The notes: generated from the sequence alone by a model not told the origin. Shown: positions 1 through 6,472, counted from the stretch's first letter. The stretch is 6,761 nucleotides of DNA from Chitinophagaceae bacterium UBA2791 (GCA_002352105.1 DEHV01000017.1:34187-40947); one strand, 5' to 3'. Program-made: numbers and translations.

Positions 1-667
1 ATGGCACCTGAGCCTGGGCATCCCCGAAACCAGGTACCGCTTTCATGATCATGCAAAGCTGGCGCACTATGCCGATGCGGCCTGCGATATTGAATATGAT
101 TTCCCCATAGGCTATAAAGAAGTGGAAGGCATCCATTCAAGAACCGATTTTGACCTCCGCAACCACCAGGAATACAGCCGGAAAAAACTGCAATACCATG
201 ATCCTGAGTTGAATAAAAGCTATGTGCCCTATGTCATCGAGACTTCCATCGGCGTGGACAGAACGGTGATGATGCTTATTTGCGAAGCCTACGCCGAAGA
301 GGACCTGAGCACAGCCGAAAAAACAGACTCCCGGGTGGTGTTGAAACTTCCCCCCGCTATGGCCCCGGTAAAGCTGGCTATCCTGCCATTGCTGAAAAAA
401 GACGGACTTCCGGAGATCGGTAAGGAGATCTTGAACGCCTGTAAGCCCTATTTCAAGTGTTTTTACGAAGAAAAAGACGCAATTGGAAAAAGATATCGCC
501 GGATGGATGCAATAGGCACCCCTTTTTGCGTTACTATAGACCATCAGTCTAAAGAGGATGAAACGGTAACGATCAGATATCGGGATTCGATGAAACAGGA
601 GAGAATAAAGATTGCCGATATCCGGGAGACGATAGAAAGGCAGATCTCGTTTAATGCGGGGACCTGA
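1..667 (+). CDS. glyQS: Glycine--tRNA ligase, single-chain alpha2 type, C-terminal part (5' end outside window)
   Basis: Class II aminoacyl-tRNA synthetase that attaches glycine to tRNA-Gly in the cytoplasm. The open frame runs back to the window edge (base 1 is the last base of a codon), so 221 C-terminal residues are visible. Full-length enzymes of this type are, from family knowledge, around 500 residues. The upstream part reads WHLSLGIPETRYRFHDHAKL, followed by a DIEYDFPIGYKEVEGIHSRTDFDL stretch typical of the catalytic core. Class II motif 3 is GVDRTVMML from base 251, with the conserved arginine at 260-262. From about base 335 the HGTP-type anticodon-binding domain begins (VVLKLPPAMAPVKLAILPL) and continues through GKRYRRMDAIGTPFCVTID to near the TGA stop at 665-667. 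A GTG at 122 could be mistaken for a start, but the coding frame clearly continues upstream of it. This is the archaeal/eukaryotic-like alpha2 form, not the alpha2beta2 GlyQ+GlyS form. Very confident in the function; the 5' end cannot be judged. Confidence 0.96.
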   Translation, partial: WHLSLGIPETRYRFHDHAKLAHYADAACDIEYDFPIGYKEVEGIHSRTDFDLRNHQEYSRKKLQYHDPELNKSYVPYVIETSIGVDRTVMMLICEAYAEEDLSTAEKTDSRVVLKLPPAMAPVKLAILPLLKKDGLPEIGKEILNACKPYFKCFYEEKDAIGKRYRRMDAIGTPFCVTIDHQSKEDETVTIRYRDSMKQERIKIADIRETIERQISFNAGT

Positions 668-676
668 GCATAGAGA

Positions 677-738
677 AGCGACTTGATCTGAGTTTCGGAT
701 ACGCTGGGTTTGGATGCAAATAATTGGAATAAGTCGCT
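677..738. repeat. Long-range perfect 8-bp inverted repeat downstream of glycyl-tRNA synthetase
   Basis: AGCGACTT at 677-684 is the exact reverse complement of AAGTCGCT at 731-738, with 46 bases between the arms. The first arm starts 10 bases after the glycyl-tRNA synthetase stop. In RNA it could close a large hairpin in the 3' UTR, but there is no T-run after the second arm, so it is not a standard intrinsic terminator. An 8-bp match at this spacing could also arise by chance. No gene is visible in the surrounding gap (668-878). Confidence 0.35.
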
Positions 739-849
739 GCCGGGCATAGTTTGGTTGGAGGAATAAAGGAAAACCCTTAGATTGGTGAAGTTTTCGGGGC
801 GTATACCCTGAACATGAAATAAAAACCCAAAGACATTATTGTCTACCCT

Positions 850-856
850 TATATTA
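850..856 (+). promoter_or_regulatory. Possible promoter -7 box for the 95-residue coiled-coil gene
   Basis: TATATTA at 850-856 lies 22 bases before the ATG at 879. It resembles, with mismatches, the Bacteroidota -7 consensus TAnnTTTG, and it matches the TATATTG boxes seen before three other genes in the window (2014-2020 minus, 5603-5609 plus, 6466-6472 minus). No clear TTG is seen at the expected -33 position. A short inverted repeat (AGACA 831-835, TGTCT 840-844) lies just upstream. Weak call, based on position and on recurrence within the window. Confidence 0.3.
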
Positions 857-878
857 ACCTGACCTAAACCGATCGATT

Positions 879-1166
879 ATGTTGTTAGCCGATATTGCCA
901 TTCATGTGGTTCCGCTTGGAGGATTATTGCTGGCATCCTTTGCCGTAGGATTTTTGTTGCGTTCCGCGCAGCTGAAAAAGCATCATAAGCATATTATTGA
1001 ACTGGAACGGGAGATGCTGAGCAATCATTCCGAGATCCTGGAATTACAGAAAGAAAAAGCGCAGCTCATTAAGCAAATGAAGGAATCCAGCATCCCGGTC
1101 ATTCCCTTGAAACTGGCTACAGAAGACATAGAAAATACCGGGAAAAAGTTTGGCGCAGGCCAATAA
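879..1166 (+). CDS. Hypothetical membrane-anchored coiled-coil protein (95 aa)
   Basis: I do not recognise a named family. Residues 5-28 form one hydrophobic segment (IAIHVVPLGGLLLASFAVGF), ending at R28 and followed by a basic stretch (KKHHKH at 33-38), which suggests a single N-terminal membrane anchor with the rest in the cytoplasm. Residues 38-68 are rich in Glu, Lys, Leu and Gln with heptad-like leucine/isoleucine spacing (IIELEREML, ILELQKEKAQLI), so a short coiled coil is likely. The tail (72-95) has a PVIPLKL segment and ends GKKFGAGQ. ATG at 879 is the natural start because the hydrophobic anchor follows directly. No Shine-Dalgarno site is visible, which is common in this phylum. It is preceded by a 211-base gap, so it is probably its own transcription unit, and its stop lies 10 bases from the stop of the convergent reductase gene. 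The layout resembles small septum- or envelope-associated scaffold proteins, but that is only an analogy. Confidence 0.75.
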   Translation: MLLADIAIHVVPLGGLLLASFAVGFLLRSAQLKKHHKHIIELEREMLSNHSEILELQKEKAQLIKQMKESSIPVIPLKLATEDIENTGKKFGAGQ

Positions 1167-1176
1167 ACATTACGAT

Positions 1177-1935
1177 TTAGCCGTACAGTTCAAGATGTAT
1201 GGCTTTTTTGTCGTAGCCCAATCCTACGATACGCTGCCGGGCTTCGTCAATCATATTTTTCCAGCCGCATAAATAAAAATAAGCAGGATGCGGCGCGGCC
1301 GGGTTCCCACCATTGGAGGGAACCTGTTTACTTTGACAGAGCTCCTCATATACGCTATGTACATACCCTTTCCGCACAGCCGCATTGTCTTCCCGCGAAA
1401 AGGTAGGCATATAAGAGAAGGAAGGCATTTTCTTTTCCAGCTCCTTCATCTCATCGCCGTACAGCGCATCCTCTAATTTGCGGCAGCCGAAAATCAGGTA
1501 AATATGTTTATGGGGGATGTTGTGATTATAAATATGGTTTGCCATTGCCCGGAATGGCGCAATGCCTGTTCCGGTGCATACCAGGAAAAGATCTTTTTCA
1601 ATGGGCTCGGGCAGGGTAAATACGCCCAGCGGACCTCTTAGCGTCAGCTCGCTGCCTACGGTCACTTCATTGAATAAATAATTGGTGCCGGCCCCGCCTT
1701 CCAGCAAAACGATCACCAGCTCAAATACATTTGTGCCATCGGGCCAGGAAGCTATGGAATAGCTGCGCCAGCGTTTATTCATTTTTTCATGAATGGGGAG
1801 ATCCAGCGTTACAAACTGGCCTGGCTTAAAATCAAAAACATCGAGCTCGGGGACCTGGATCCAGAAACGCCTGGTGCTCGATGTCTCATTTTCAATCCGG
1901 ATAACTTTACCGGTTAGCCATGGTAATGGAGGCAT
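1177..1935 (-). CDS. Ferredoxin/flavodoxin-NADP+ reductase-like FAD oxidoreductase
   Basis: Predicted soluble flavoprotein of the ferredoxin-NADP+ reductase superfamily, moving electrons between NAD(P)H and a ferredoxin, flavodoxin or similar carrier. Taken from the ATG at 1935 it has 252 residues. The N-terminal FAD-binding beta-barrel includes FKPGQFVTL (36-44) and the flavin motif RSYS (57-60), followed by VLLEGGAGTNYLF (76-88). The nucleotide-binding half has CTGTGIAPFRAM (120-131), the FGCR motif (149-152), a SRE motif (180-182) often linked with NADP 2'-phosphate binding, and YLCGW (221-225). The chain ends LELYG, as expected for a short Fpr-type enzyme. There is no 2Fe-2S domain, so it is a stand-alone reductase. 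An ATG at 1986 would add 17 residues (MQKRFGRGCFCNEKKLH) that look non-homologous, so the inner start is preferred. A Pro/Gly/Asn-rich loop at 205-217 just before the YLCGW strand looks like a lineage-specific insert. The physiological partner cannot be told from the neighbours. Confidence 0.9.
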   Translation of the reverse strand: MPPLPWLTGKVIRIENETSSTRRFWIQVPELDVFDFKPGQFVTLDLPIHEKMNKRWRSYSIASWPDGTNVFELVIVLLEGGAGTNYLFNEVTVGSELTLRGPLGVFTLPEPIEKDLFLVCTGTGIAPFRAMANHIYNHNIPHKHIYLIFGCRKLEDALYGDEMKELEKKMPSFSYMPTFSREDNAAVRKGYVHSVYEELCQSKQVPSNGGNPAAPHPAYFYLCGWKNMIDEARQRIVGLGYDKKAIHLELYG

Positions 1936-2013
1936 ATGCAGTTTTTTCTCATTACAAAAGCAGCCCCTGCCGAAGCGCTTCTGCAACTAAGTGACAAGCA
2001 ATCAAAGCCCTTG

Positions 2014-2020
2014 CAATATA
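2014..2020 (-). promoter_or_regulatory. Possible -7 promoter box for the reductase gene
   Basis: Read on the minus strand, 2020-2014 is TATATTG followed by CA, close to the Bacteroidota -7 consensus TAnnTTTG. It would give a leader of roughly 70 bases to the ATG at 1935. An eight-base T-run on the plus strand (2023-2030), i.e. an A-tract on this strand, sits directly upstream. A clear -33 TTG is not visible. The region is shared with the divergent mfd promoter. Confidence 0.35.
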
Positions 2021-2043
2021 GCTTTTTTTTGATCGCCGGTTCT

Positions 2044-2051
2044 TACCTTTG
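2044..2051 (+). promoter_or_regulatory. Likely -7 promoter element of mfd
   Basis: TACCTTTG at 2044-2051 matches the Bacteroidota -7 consensus TAnnTTTG exactly. The -33 TTG is not well defined: the expected position falls in the T-run at 2023-2030, and the TTG at 2011 is too far upstream. Transcription would start within about the next 5-8 bases, leaving a very short leader before the ATG at 2064. Confidence 0.6.
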
Positions 2052-2052
2052 C

Positions 2053-2060
2053 AAAGGAAG
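2053..2060 (+). promoter_or_regulatory. Shine-Dalgarno-like site that supports the mfd start
   Basis: AAAGGAAG at 2053-2060 places AGGA five bases before the ATG at 2064. It is the best Shine-Dalgarno-like match in front of any gene in the window, and it favours this ATG over the in-frame TTG at 2049, which lies inside the promoter box. If transcription starts where the -7 box predicts, part of this site may not be in the mRNA. Confidence 0.4.
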
Positions 2061-2063
2061 TTT

Positions 2064-5000
2064 ATGAACCTGCAGTCGCTGTTATCTGCTTTTAGTACGG
2101 ACAATCCCCGTCTTTTTCAACTGGCGGACAGGCTTGTTATGCCTCAGCCTCAACGCATTTACTGCAAAAACCTGCGCGGCAGCTCGCCCGCTTTTTTGAT
2201 CAGCTCCGTTTTTCAAAATGCCGCTTTTGCAGGACTAAACCATATCGTGATATGCGATGACGCCGAGACGGCGGCTTATATGCACAACGACCTGGAAAGC
2301 CTTACCCGGGCTTATGACCTTTTTTATTTCCCTTCATCCTTCCGTAACCGCAAAAATTTCAGCCTGCTCAACAGCAGTCATATCATGCTGCGCACGGAAG
2401 CGTTGACCAAACTCTCGGCGGGGGGAAACAAGAAGATACTGGTTACCTATCCCGAAGCGCTGTTTGAAAAAGTGGCCCTGCCTCAAACCTTGTCGTCCAA
2501 TATCATTCATCTCAAAACCAATGATACCCTCGATGTGGACGGGTTGATCGAAAAACTGATCGGTTATGGGTTTGAGCGGACCGACTTCGTATATGAACCC
2601 GGCCAGTTTGCCATACGCGGAGGCATCGTCGATATCTATTCTTTCGGTAATGAAAAACCTTACCGGATCGAATTGTTCGGCAACGAGATGGACAGCATTC
2701 GCATATTCGACCCCGAAACGCAACTGAGCGAAAGAAAACTGGCACAGGCGAGCATCATCCCCAATGTGGAGACCCAGATGGGCGGAGGGGATAAGATATC
2801 GCTGCTGGACTACCTGCCGGAAAATACCGTAGTATGGATGCAGGACTGGGAACTGACAAAAGATCGCATACTCACGCAGGAGGAAGATTTCCGGATGTAT
2901 GCCGAAGCCGGCTTTACCATCCCCGACGACGAGAACAGTTCGCTCAGGGTCAGGCTGAGCGCAGCGGATTTCCTGGACGCGGCTTCTCTCGAACAGCAGC
3001 TCGGCAGCCGGCATGTTATAGAATTCGGCGCCCGCTCCAACTGGGAGGGGGCGGCGGAAATTGTTTTTCACACGCAGGAGCAGCCTGCTTTTAACCGGAG
3101 GTTCGATTTCCTGATCAGGGACCTGAAACAGTGGGAGAGCAAGGGTTTCAGCCTTTACCTGTTTGCCGATAATCCCCGGCAGCTGGAAAGGATACACGGT
3201 ATTTTTGAAGACCTGAAAGCGGAGATCGTCTTTGCGCCGGCGCCGGTTTCCATCCATGAAGGATTCATCGACGAGGATATTAAAGCGGTCTGTTATACCG
3301 ACCATCAGATCTTCCAACGCTATCATAAATACAAGGTCAAGCAGGCCTATAATAAAAGCAAGGCGCTTACGCTCCGTTCGCTCCGCGAATTGCAGCCCGG
3401 CGATTATGTCACTCATATCGATCACGGGGTGGGCGTATACAGCGGATTGCAGAAGATCGAATCCAATGGAAAAATGCAGGAAGCCGTGCGGATCATCTAC
3501 CGCGACAGCGATATCCTGTATGTGAACATCAACTCGCTGCACAAGATCGCCAAGTACTCCGGTAAAGAAGGAACCGTTCCTAAAATAAACAAACTCGGAA
3601 GCGATGCCTGGAACAGGTTAAAGGAGAAGACCAAAACCCGGGTAAAAGAGCTGGCCTTCGATCTTATCCAGCTGTATGCCCAGCGAAAATCGCAGAAGGG
3701 GTTCGCGCATTCTCCCGACAACTATATGCAGCATGAGCTGGAAGCGTCCTTTATTTACGAGGATACGCCCGACCAGGGCAAGGCCACCGCCGACGTAAAA
3801 AAAGATATGGAGTCGCCCTCGCCGATGGACAGGCTGGTATGCGGCGACGTGGGCTTTGGAAAAACGGAGATCGCCATCCGGGCGGCTTTCAAGACCTGCC
3901 TCGACGGCAAACAGGCCGCTGTGCTGGTGCCCACCACCATCCTGGCCTTCCAGCATTACAAGACCTTTAAAGAAAGGCTGCGCGATTTTCCTGTGACCGT
4001 TGACTATATCAATCGTTTTAAGTCGTCCAGGGAAAAAAAGGAAACGCTGCATAAATTAACCGAAGGAAAGATAGACATCATCATCGGCACGCACGGGCTG
4101 TTGGGGAAAGACCTGAAGTTTAAGGACCTGGGCTTGCTGGTGATCGACGAAGAGCAGAAATTCGGCGTGGCGCATAAGGAAAAGATCAAAACGATCCGCT
4201 CCAATGTAGACTGCCTTACGCTAACGGCGACGCCTATCCCCCGTACGCTTCAGTTCAGCCTGATGGGCGCCCGCGACCTGAGCATCATCAACACGCCGCC
4301 GCCCAACCGGCAGCCCATTCAAACCGAAGTGCAGGTATTTAATGAAGATTTTATCCGCGACGCCATTTACTATGAGACCGAACGCAACGGGCAGGTGTTT
4401 TTTATTCACAACCGCGTGCTGGGCCTTGCGGAGATGGCGGGGATCATACAAAACCTCTGCTCCGATCTCAGCGTGGGATATGCCCATGGTCAGCTCGAAG
4501 GCAATGTGCTGGAAGAGCGGATACTCGATTTTATCGATAAAAAATACGATGTGCTGGTCTGCACCAATATCGTGGAAAGCGGCGTGGACATTCCGAATGT
4601 GAATACCATCATCGTCAACAATGCGCATCATTTCGGGCTCAGCGACCTGCACCAGCTGAGGGGCCGGGTGGGCAGAAGCAATAAAAAAGCTTTTTGTTAC
4701 CTGCTGGCGCCGCCGCTCAGTACGCTGCCCAATGATTCTAAAAAGCGGCTGCAGACCCTGGAGCAGCACAGCGAGCTGGGCAGCGGGTTCCAGATCGCCA
4801 TGCGCGACCTGGATATCCGCGGCGCGGGCAATATGCTCGGCGGCGAGCAGAGCGGCTTTATGGCCGAGATCGGTTTCGAAATGTACCAGAAGATCCTCGA
4901 CGAAGCCATAAGAGAGCTGAAACGCAGCTCCTTCCGCGATCTTTTTAAAGAAGAGATCGCCAAACAAGATGATTTTGTGCAGGATTGCGCTATCGATACC

Positions 5001-5447
5001 GACCTGGAGATCCTGATCCCCGATAGCTATGTGGAAAGTATCACAGAGCGGCTTTCGCTGTACACGCGGCTGGACAATTGTAAGAACGAGGCCGAGATAC
5101 AGGCGTTCAGCGCGGAAATGCAGGATCGTTTCGGGCCGGTCCCCCCGCAGGTAGGCGGACTGTTCGACGCCCTGCGGTGCAGGCTGATCGCCGTTGGCCT
5201 GGGCTTCGAACGGATCGCGTTAAAAGAGGGGACGCTGAAATGTTATTTCATCAACAACCCCGTATCTCCCTATTTTGAATCGGCGGTCTTCCGCTCCATC
5301 CTGGATTTCATCCAAACGCAGACCAACAAGGCCAGGCTCAGGCAGAACGGCAAGCTGTTCATGCTGCTGGTCAGGGATGTGGAAAGCATGCGGCAAACGC
5401 TGGACCTGCTGCAAAGAATGAAGGCATTTGTAGACAATGATCGATGA
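2064..5447 (+). CDS. mfd: Transcription-repair coupling factor Mfd (ATP-dependent DNA translocase)
   Basis: Mfd recognises RNA polymerase stalled at DNA damage, pushes it off using ATP, and recruits UvrA for nucleotide-excision repair. From the ATG at 2064 the protein has 1127 residues, near full family length (E. coli 1148). Domains in order: UvrB-like N-terminal region, including FERTDFVYEPGQFAIRGG (170-187); a CarD-like RNA-polymerase-interaction domain starting LQPGDYVTHIDHGVGVY (443 onward); a superfamily 2 helicase core with Walker A GDVGFGKT (594-601), DEEQ (695-698), TATPIPRTL (721-729) and motif VI QLRGRVGRS (864-872); the translocation (TRG) motif RDLDIRGAGNMLGG starting at 914; and the C-terminal D7/TRCF domain from about 978 (DTDLEILIPDSYVESI). 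All key ATPase residues are present. The divergent neighbour is the reductase gene, and no other excision-repair gene is nearby. The stop codon overlaps an ATG (ATGA, 5444-5447) that opens a tiny ORF. There is no frameshift or truncation. Very confident. Confidence 0.98.
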   Translation: MNLQSLLSAFSTDNPRLFQLADRLVMPQPQRIYCKNLRGSSPAFLISSVFQNAAFAGLNHIVICDDAETAAYMHNDLESLTRAYDLFYFPSSFRNRKNFSLLNSSHIMLRTEALTKLSAGGNKKILVTYPEALFEKVALPQTLSSNIIHLKTNDTLDVDGLIEKLIGYGFERTDFVYEPGQFAIRGGIVDIYSFGNEKPYRIELFGNEMDSIRIFDPETQLSERKLAQASIIPNVETQMGGGDKISLLDYLPENTVVWMQDWELTKDRILTQEEDFRMYAEAGFTIPDDENSSLRVRLSAADFLDAASLEQQLGSRHVIEFGARSNWEGAAEIVFHTQEQPAFNRRFDFLIRDLKQWESKGFSLYLFADNPRQLERIHGIFEDLKAEIVFAPAPVSIHEGFIDEDIKAVCYTDHQIFQRYHKYKVKQAYNKSKALTLRSLRELQPGDYVTHIDHGVGVYSGLQKIESNGKMQEAVRIIYRDSDILYVNINSLHKIAKYSGKEGTVPKINKLGSDAWNRLKEKTKTRVKELAFDLIQLYAQRKSQKGFAHSPDNYMQHELEASFIYEDTPDQGKATADVKKDMESPSPMDRLVCGDVGFGKTEIAIRAAFKTCLDGKQAAVLVPTTILAFQHYKTFKERLRDFPVTVDYINRFKSSREKKETLHKLTEGKIDIIIGTHGLLGKDLKFKDLGLLVIDEEQKFGVAHKEKIKTIRSNVDCLTLTATPIPRTLQFSLMGARDLSIINTPPPNRQPIQTEVQVFNEDFIRDAIYYETERNGQVFFIHNRVLGLAEMAGIIQNLCSDLSVGYAHGQLEGNVLEERILDFIDKKYDVLVCTNIVESGVDIPNVNTIIVNNAHHFGLSDLHQLRGRVGRSNKKAFCYLLAPPLSTLPNDSKKRLQTLEQHSELGSGFQIAMRDLDIRGAGNMLGGEQSGFMAEIGFEMYQKILDEAIRELKRSSFRDLFKEEIAKQDDFVQDCAIDTDLEILIPDSYVESITERLSLYTRLDNCKNEAEIQAFSAEMQDRFGPVPPQVGGLFDALRCRLIAVGLGFERIALKEGTLKCYFINNPVSPYFESAVFRSILDFIQTQTNKARLRQNGKLFMLLVRDVESMRQTLDLLQRMKAFVDNDR

Positions 5448-5560
5448 GGGCCACCGGGCTTAACCTTGCCCCCGATCCGGTTTCCGGCCAATGGATCATT
5501 AATATTGCAACGACAGATAAACGAAGGATAGTAAAAGACGCGCTGATGGATGCGCGATGA
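5444..5560 (+). CDS. Possible small ORF (38 aa) overlapping the mfd stop codon
   Basis: The ATG at 5444-5446 shares bases with the mfd TGA (5445-5447) as ATGA, an arrangement typical of translational coupling. The frame stays open for 38 codons to the TGA at 5558-5560. The peptide begins MRATGLNLAPDPVSGQWIIN and continues IATTDKRRIVKDALMDAR. I recognise no family. It has no signal peptide or membrane segment; the second half is basic with a possible short helix. Against it: 38 codons is a length that chance easily gives, it uses codons rare in mfd (AGG, CGA, ATA), and no separate ribosome site is evident. It could instead be untranslated 3' sequence of mfd. Low confidence. Confidence 0.18.
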   Translation: MRATGLNLAPDPVSGQWIINIATTDKRRIVKDALMDAR

Positions 5561-5579
5561 GCGGCTATTTTATCCCCCG

Positions 5580-5596
5580 TTTAACTTTCTGTTAAA
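5580..5596. repeat. Inverted repeat TTTAAC-N5-GTTAAA upstream of the DUF4870 gene
   Basis: TTTAAC (5580-5585) and GTTAAA (5591-5596) are perfect 6-bp inverted arms around TTTCT. The site ends seven bases before the TATATTG box at 5603, so it covers the region where a -33 element would lie. This position suits an operator for a dimeric regulator, but the AT-rich arms are short and a chance origin is possible. Confidence 0.4.
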
Positions 5597-5602
5597 AAAC
5601 CT

Positions 5603-5609
5603 TATATTG
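5603..5609 (+). promoter_or_regulatory. Possible -7 promoter box of the DUF4870 gene
   Basis: TATATTG at 5603-5609 is one T short of the TAnnTTTG consensus and lies 17 bases before the ATG at 5627. Immediately after it, AGGAA (5611-5615) and TTCCT (5618-5622) form a tiny inverted repeat. AGGAA is also the only Shine-Dalgarno-like sequence before this ATG, 11 bases upstream. Supported by position and by similar boxes before other genes here. Confidence 0.4.
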
Positions 5610-5626
5610 TAGGAAACTTCCTGAAC

Positions 5627-6004
5627 ATGACTGAACAAACAACCAGCAGTTTCCTGGGTTCCGACGAACCGGCATTGATCCCTCCTACCAGCGATGAAAA
5701 AACAATGGCGGTCCTGTCGCATATACTCACCCTGCTCGTGGGCTTTATCGCGCCACTGGTGATCTACCTGTTGAAAAAGGACAGTTCTTCTTTTATTACA
5801 GCCCATGCAAAAGAGTCGCTCAATTTCCAGATCACCCTTTTCATTGCTTTTATGATCAGCATTGTTCTCTGGGTGATCCTGATCGGCCTGCTGCTTACCT
5901 GGCTGATCGGCATCGCCGCCCTGGTGCTGATCATCATTGCTACCATAAGGGCCAGCGAGGGTAAGCTATACCGTTATCCTTTTGTGCTCCGGCTAATTAA
6001 ATAA
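5627..6004 (+). CDS. DUF4870-type small integral membrane protein (125 aa)
   Basis: Inner-membrane protein resembling the DUF4870 (Tic20-like) family; the molecular role of the family is not established. The first 25 residues are polar and low in complexity (MTEQTTSSFLGSDEP and so on). Then comes the family-like block TMAVLSHILTLLVGFIAPLV (26-45) forming membrane helix 1, a charged loop KKDSSSFITAHAKESLNFQ (50-68) containing the characteristic HAKESLNFQ segment, and a long hydrophobic stretch (69-107) long enough for two more helices, with a break near LLTWLIGI (89-96). The tail ASEGKLYRYPFVLRLIK is basic, so it probably faces the cytoplasm. ATG at 5627 is the only sensible start, and the length is normal for the family. 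It is separated from mfd by 179 bases with its own promoter-like box and converges on the acetyltransferase gene with a 6-base gap. Family call is from pattern recognition without a profile search. Confidence 0.85.
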   Translation: MTEQTTSSFLGSDEPALIPPTSDEKTMAVLSHILTLLVGFIAPLVIYLLKKDSSSFITAHAKESLNFQITLFIAFMISIVLWVILIGLLLTWLIGIAALVLIIIATIRASEGKLYRYPFVLRLIK

Positions 6005-6010
6005 GGGCGG

Positions 6011-6439
6011 TTATAATTTTTTTTCCATGATCACATGGGGTAGGGTGATCTCCTCAAATTCTTCGCTGACGATCTCGTAGCCCAGCTTTTCGTAGAAACC
6101 AATGGCTGTTTTGCGGGCATGCATGGCGAGCTTGTTGAACCGTTTGTCTCGGGCTATGTTCTCGGCGAACAGCATCAGCGCCCGGCCTATGCCTTTTCCC
6201 TGGAGCGTATTCGGCACGGCCATCTGGCGGAGACGCGCCGTAGCCTCGTCTTCTTTTACGAGCATGCAACAGCCCAGGATCTTGTCATCCTCGAAAGCGC
6301 CGATCAGGATATGCTCCCTTTCCTGCTCCAGTTCTTCGGGAAGAAAAGCAAGGCCCAATGGCTTCCGCAGGATATCGTTCCGAAGGCGGACCATCTGCCT
6401 GTATTCAGGCGAACCATAGTCTACTATTTTAAGCGGCAT
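6011..6439 (-). CDS. GNAT-family N-acetyltransferase (142 aa)
   Basis: Predicted soluble enzyme that transfers an acetyl group from acetyl-CoA to an amine; the substrate is unknown. The N-terminal segment PEYRQMVRLRNDILRKPLGL (11-30) is a form seen in a common subgroup of small GNATs. Strand 4 is RQMAVPNTLQ (71-80), and the acetyl-CoA pyrophosphate loop is QGKGIG (80-85), matching the Q/R-x-x-G-x-G/A motif A. Motif B is AIGFYEKLGYE (112-122), with Y116 where the general-acid tyrosine usually sits. The C-terminus (EEITLPHVIMEKKL) is also typical. Full length for a single-domain GNAT. ATG at 6439 fits the family N-terminus, with no Shine-Dalgarno site. It probably forms its own transcription unit, convergent with the DUF4870 gene. 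Nearby genes give no hint of the substrate. Confidence 0.9.
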   Translation of the reverse strand: MPLKIVDYGSPEYRQMVRLRNDILRKPLGLAFLPEELEQEREHILIGAFEDDKILGCCMLVKEDEATARLRQMAVPNTLQGKGIGRALMLFAENIARDKRFNKLAMHARKTAIGFYEKLGYEIVSEEFEEITLPHVIMEKKL

Positions 6440-6465
6440 GCGGCCGTTTTATTGATTGGTCATTG

Positions 6466-6472
6466 CAATATA
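6466..6472 (-). promoter_or_regulatory. Possible -7 promoter box of the acetyltransferase gene
   Basis: On the minus strand 6472-6466 reads TATATTG, followed by CA, 26 bases before the ATG at 6439. This is the same heptamer as the boxes for the reductase and DUF4870 genes. No -33 TTG is visible. Moderate to low confidence. Confidence 0.4.

Noticed and set aside
544..747. 67-codon minus-strand ORF starting ATG at 747, with a protein-like beginning (MPGSDLFQLF)
   Set aside because: Most of it is antisense to the GlyRS anticodon-binding domain, and only the first 27 or so codons lie in the gap. No promoter or ribosome site and no family resemblance, so best read as a shadow frame.
1936..1986. 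17-residue N-terminal extension of the reductase from the ATG at 1986
   Set aside because: The extra residues (MQKRFGRGCFCNEKKLH) look unlike the family, whereas the ATG at 1935 begins directly before the first strand of the FAD domain. The extension also contains a 10-bp palindrome (GAAGCGCTTC, 1972-1981), consistent with noncoding sequence.
2334..3542. 402-codon minus-strand open frame inside mfd
   Set aside because: It lies wholly antisense to the well-supported Mfd coding frame. Its composition is that of a reverse-complement shadow and it has no recognisable motif.
4221..4967. 248-codon minus-strand open frame inside mfd
   Set aside because: Antisense to the helicase and TRG motifs of Mfd, which fix the real frame. 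No independent coding signal.
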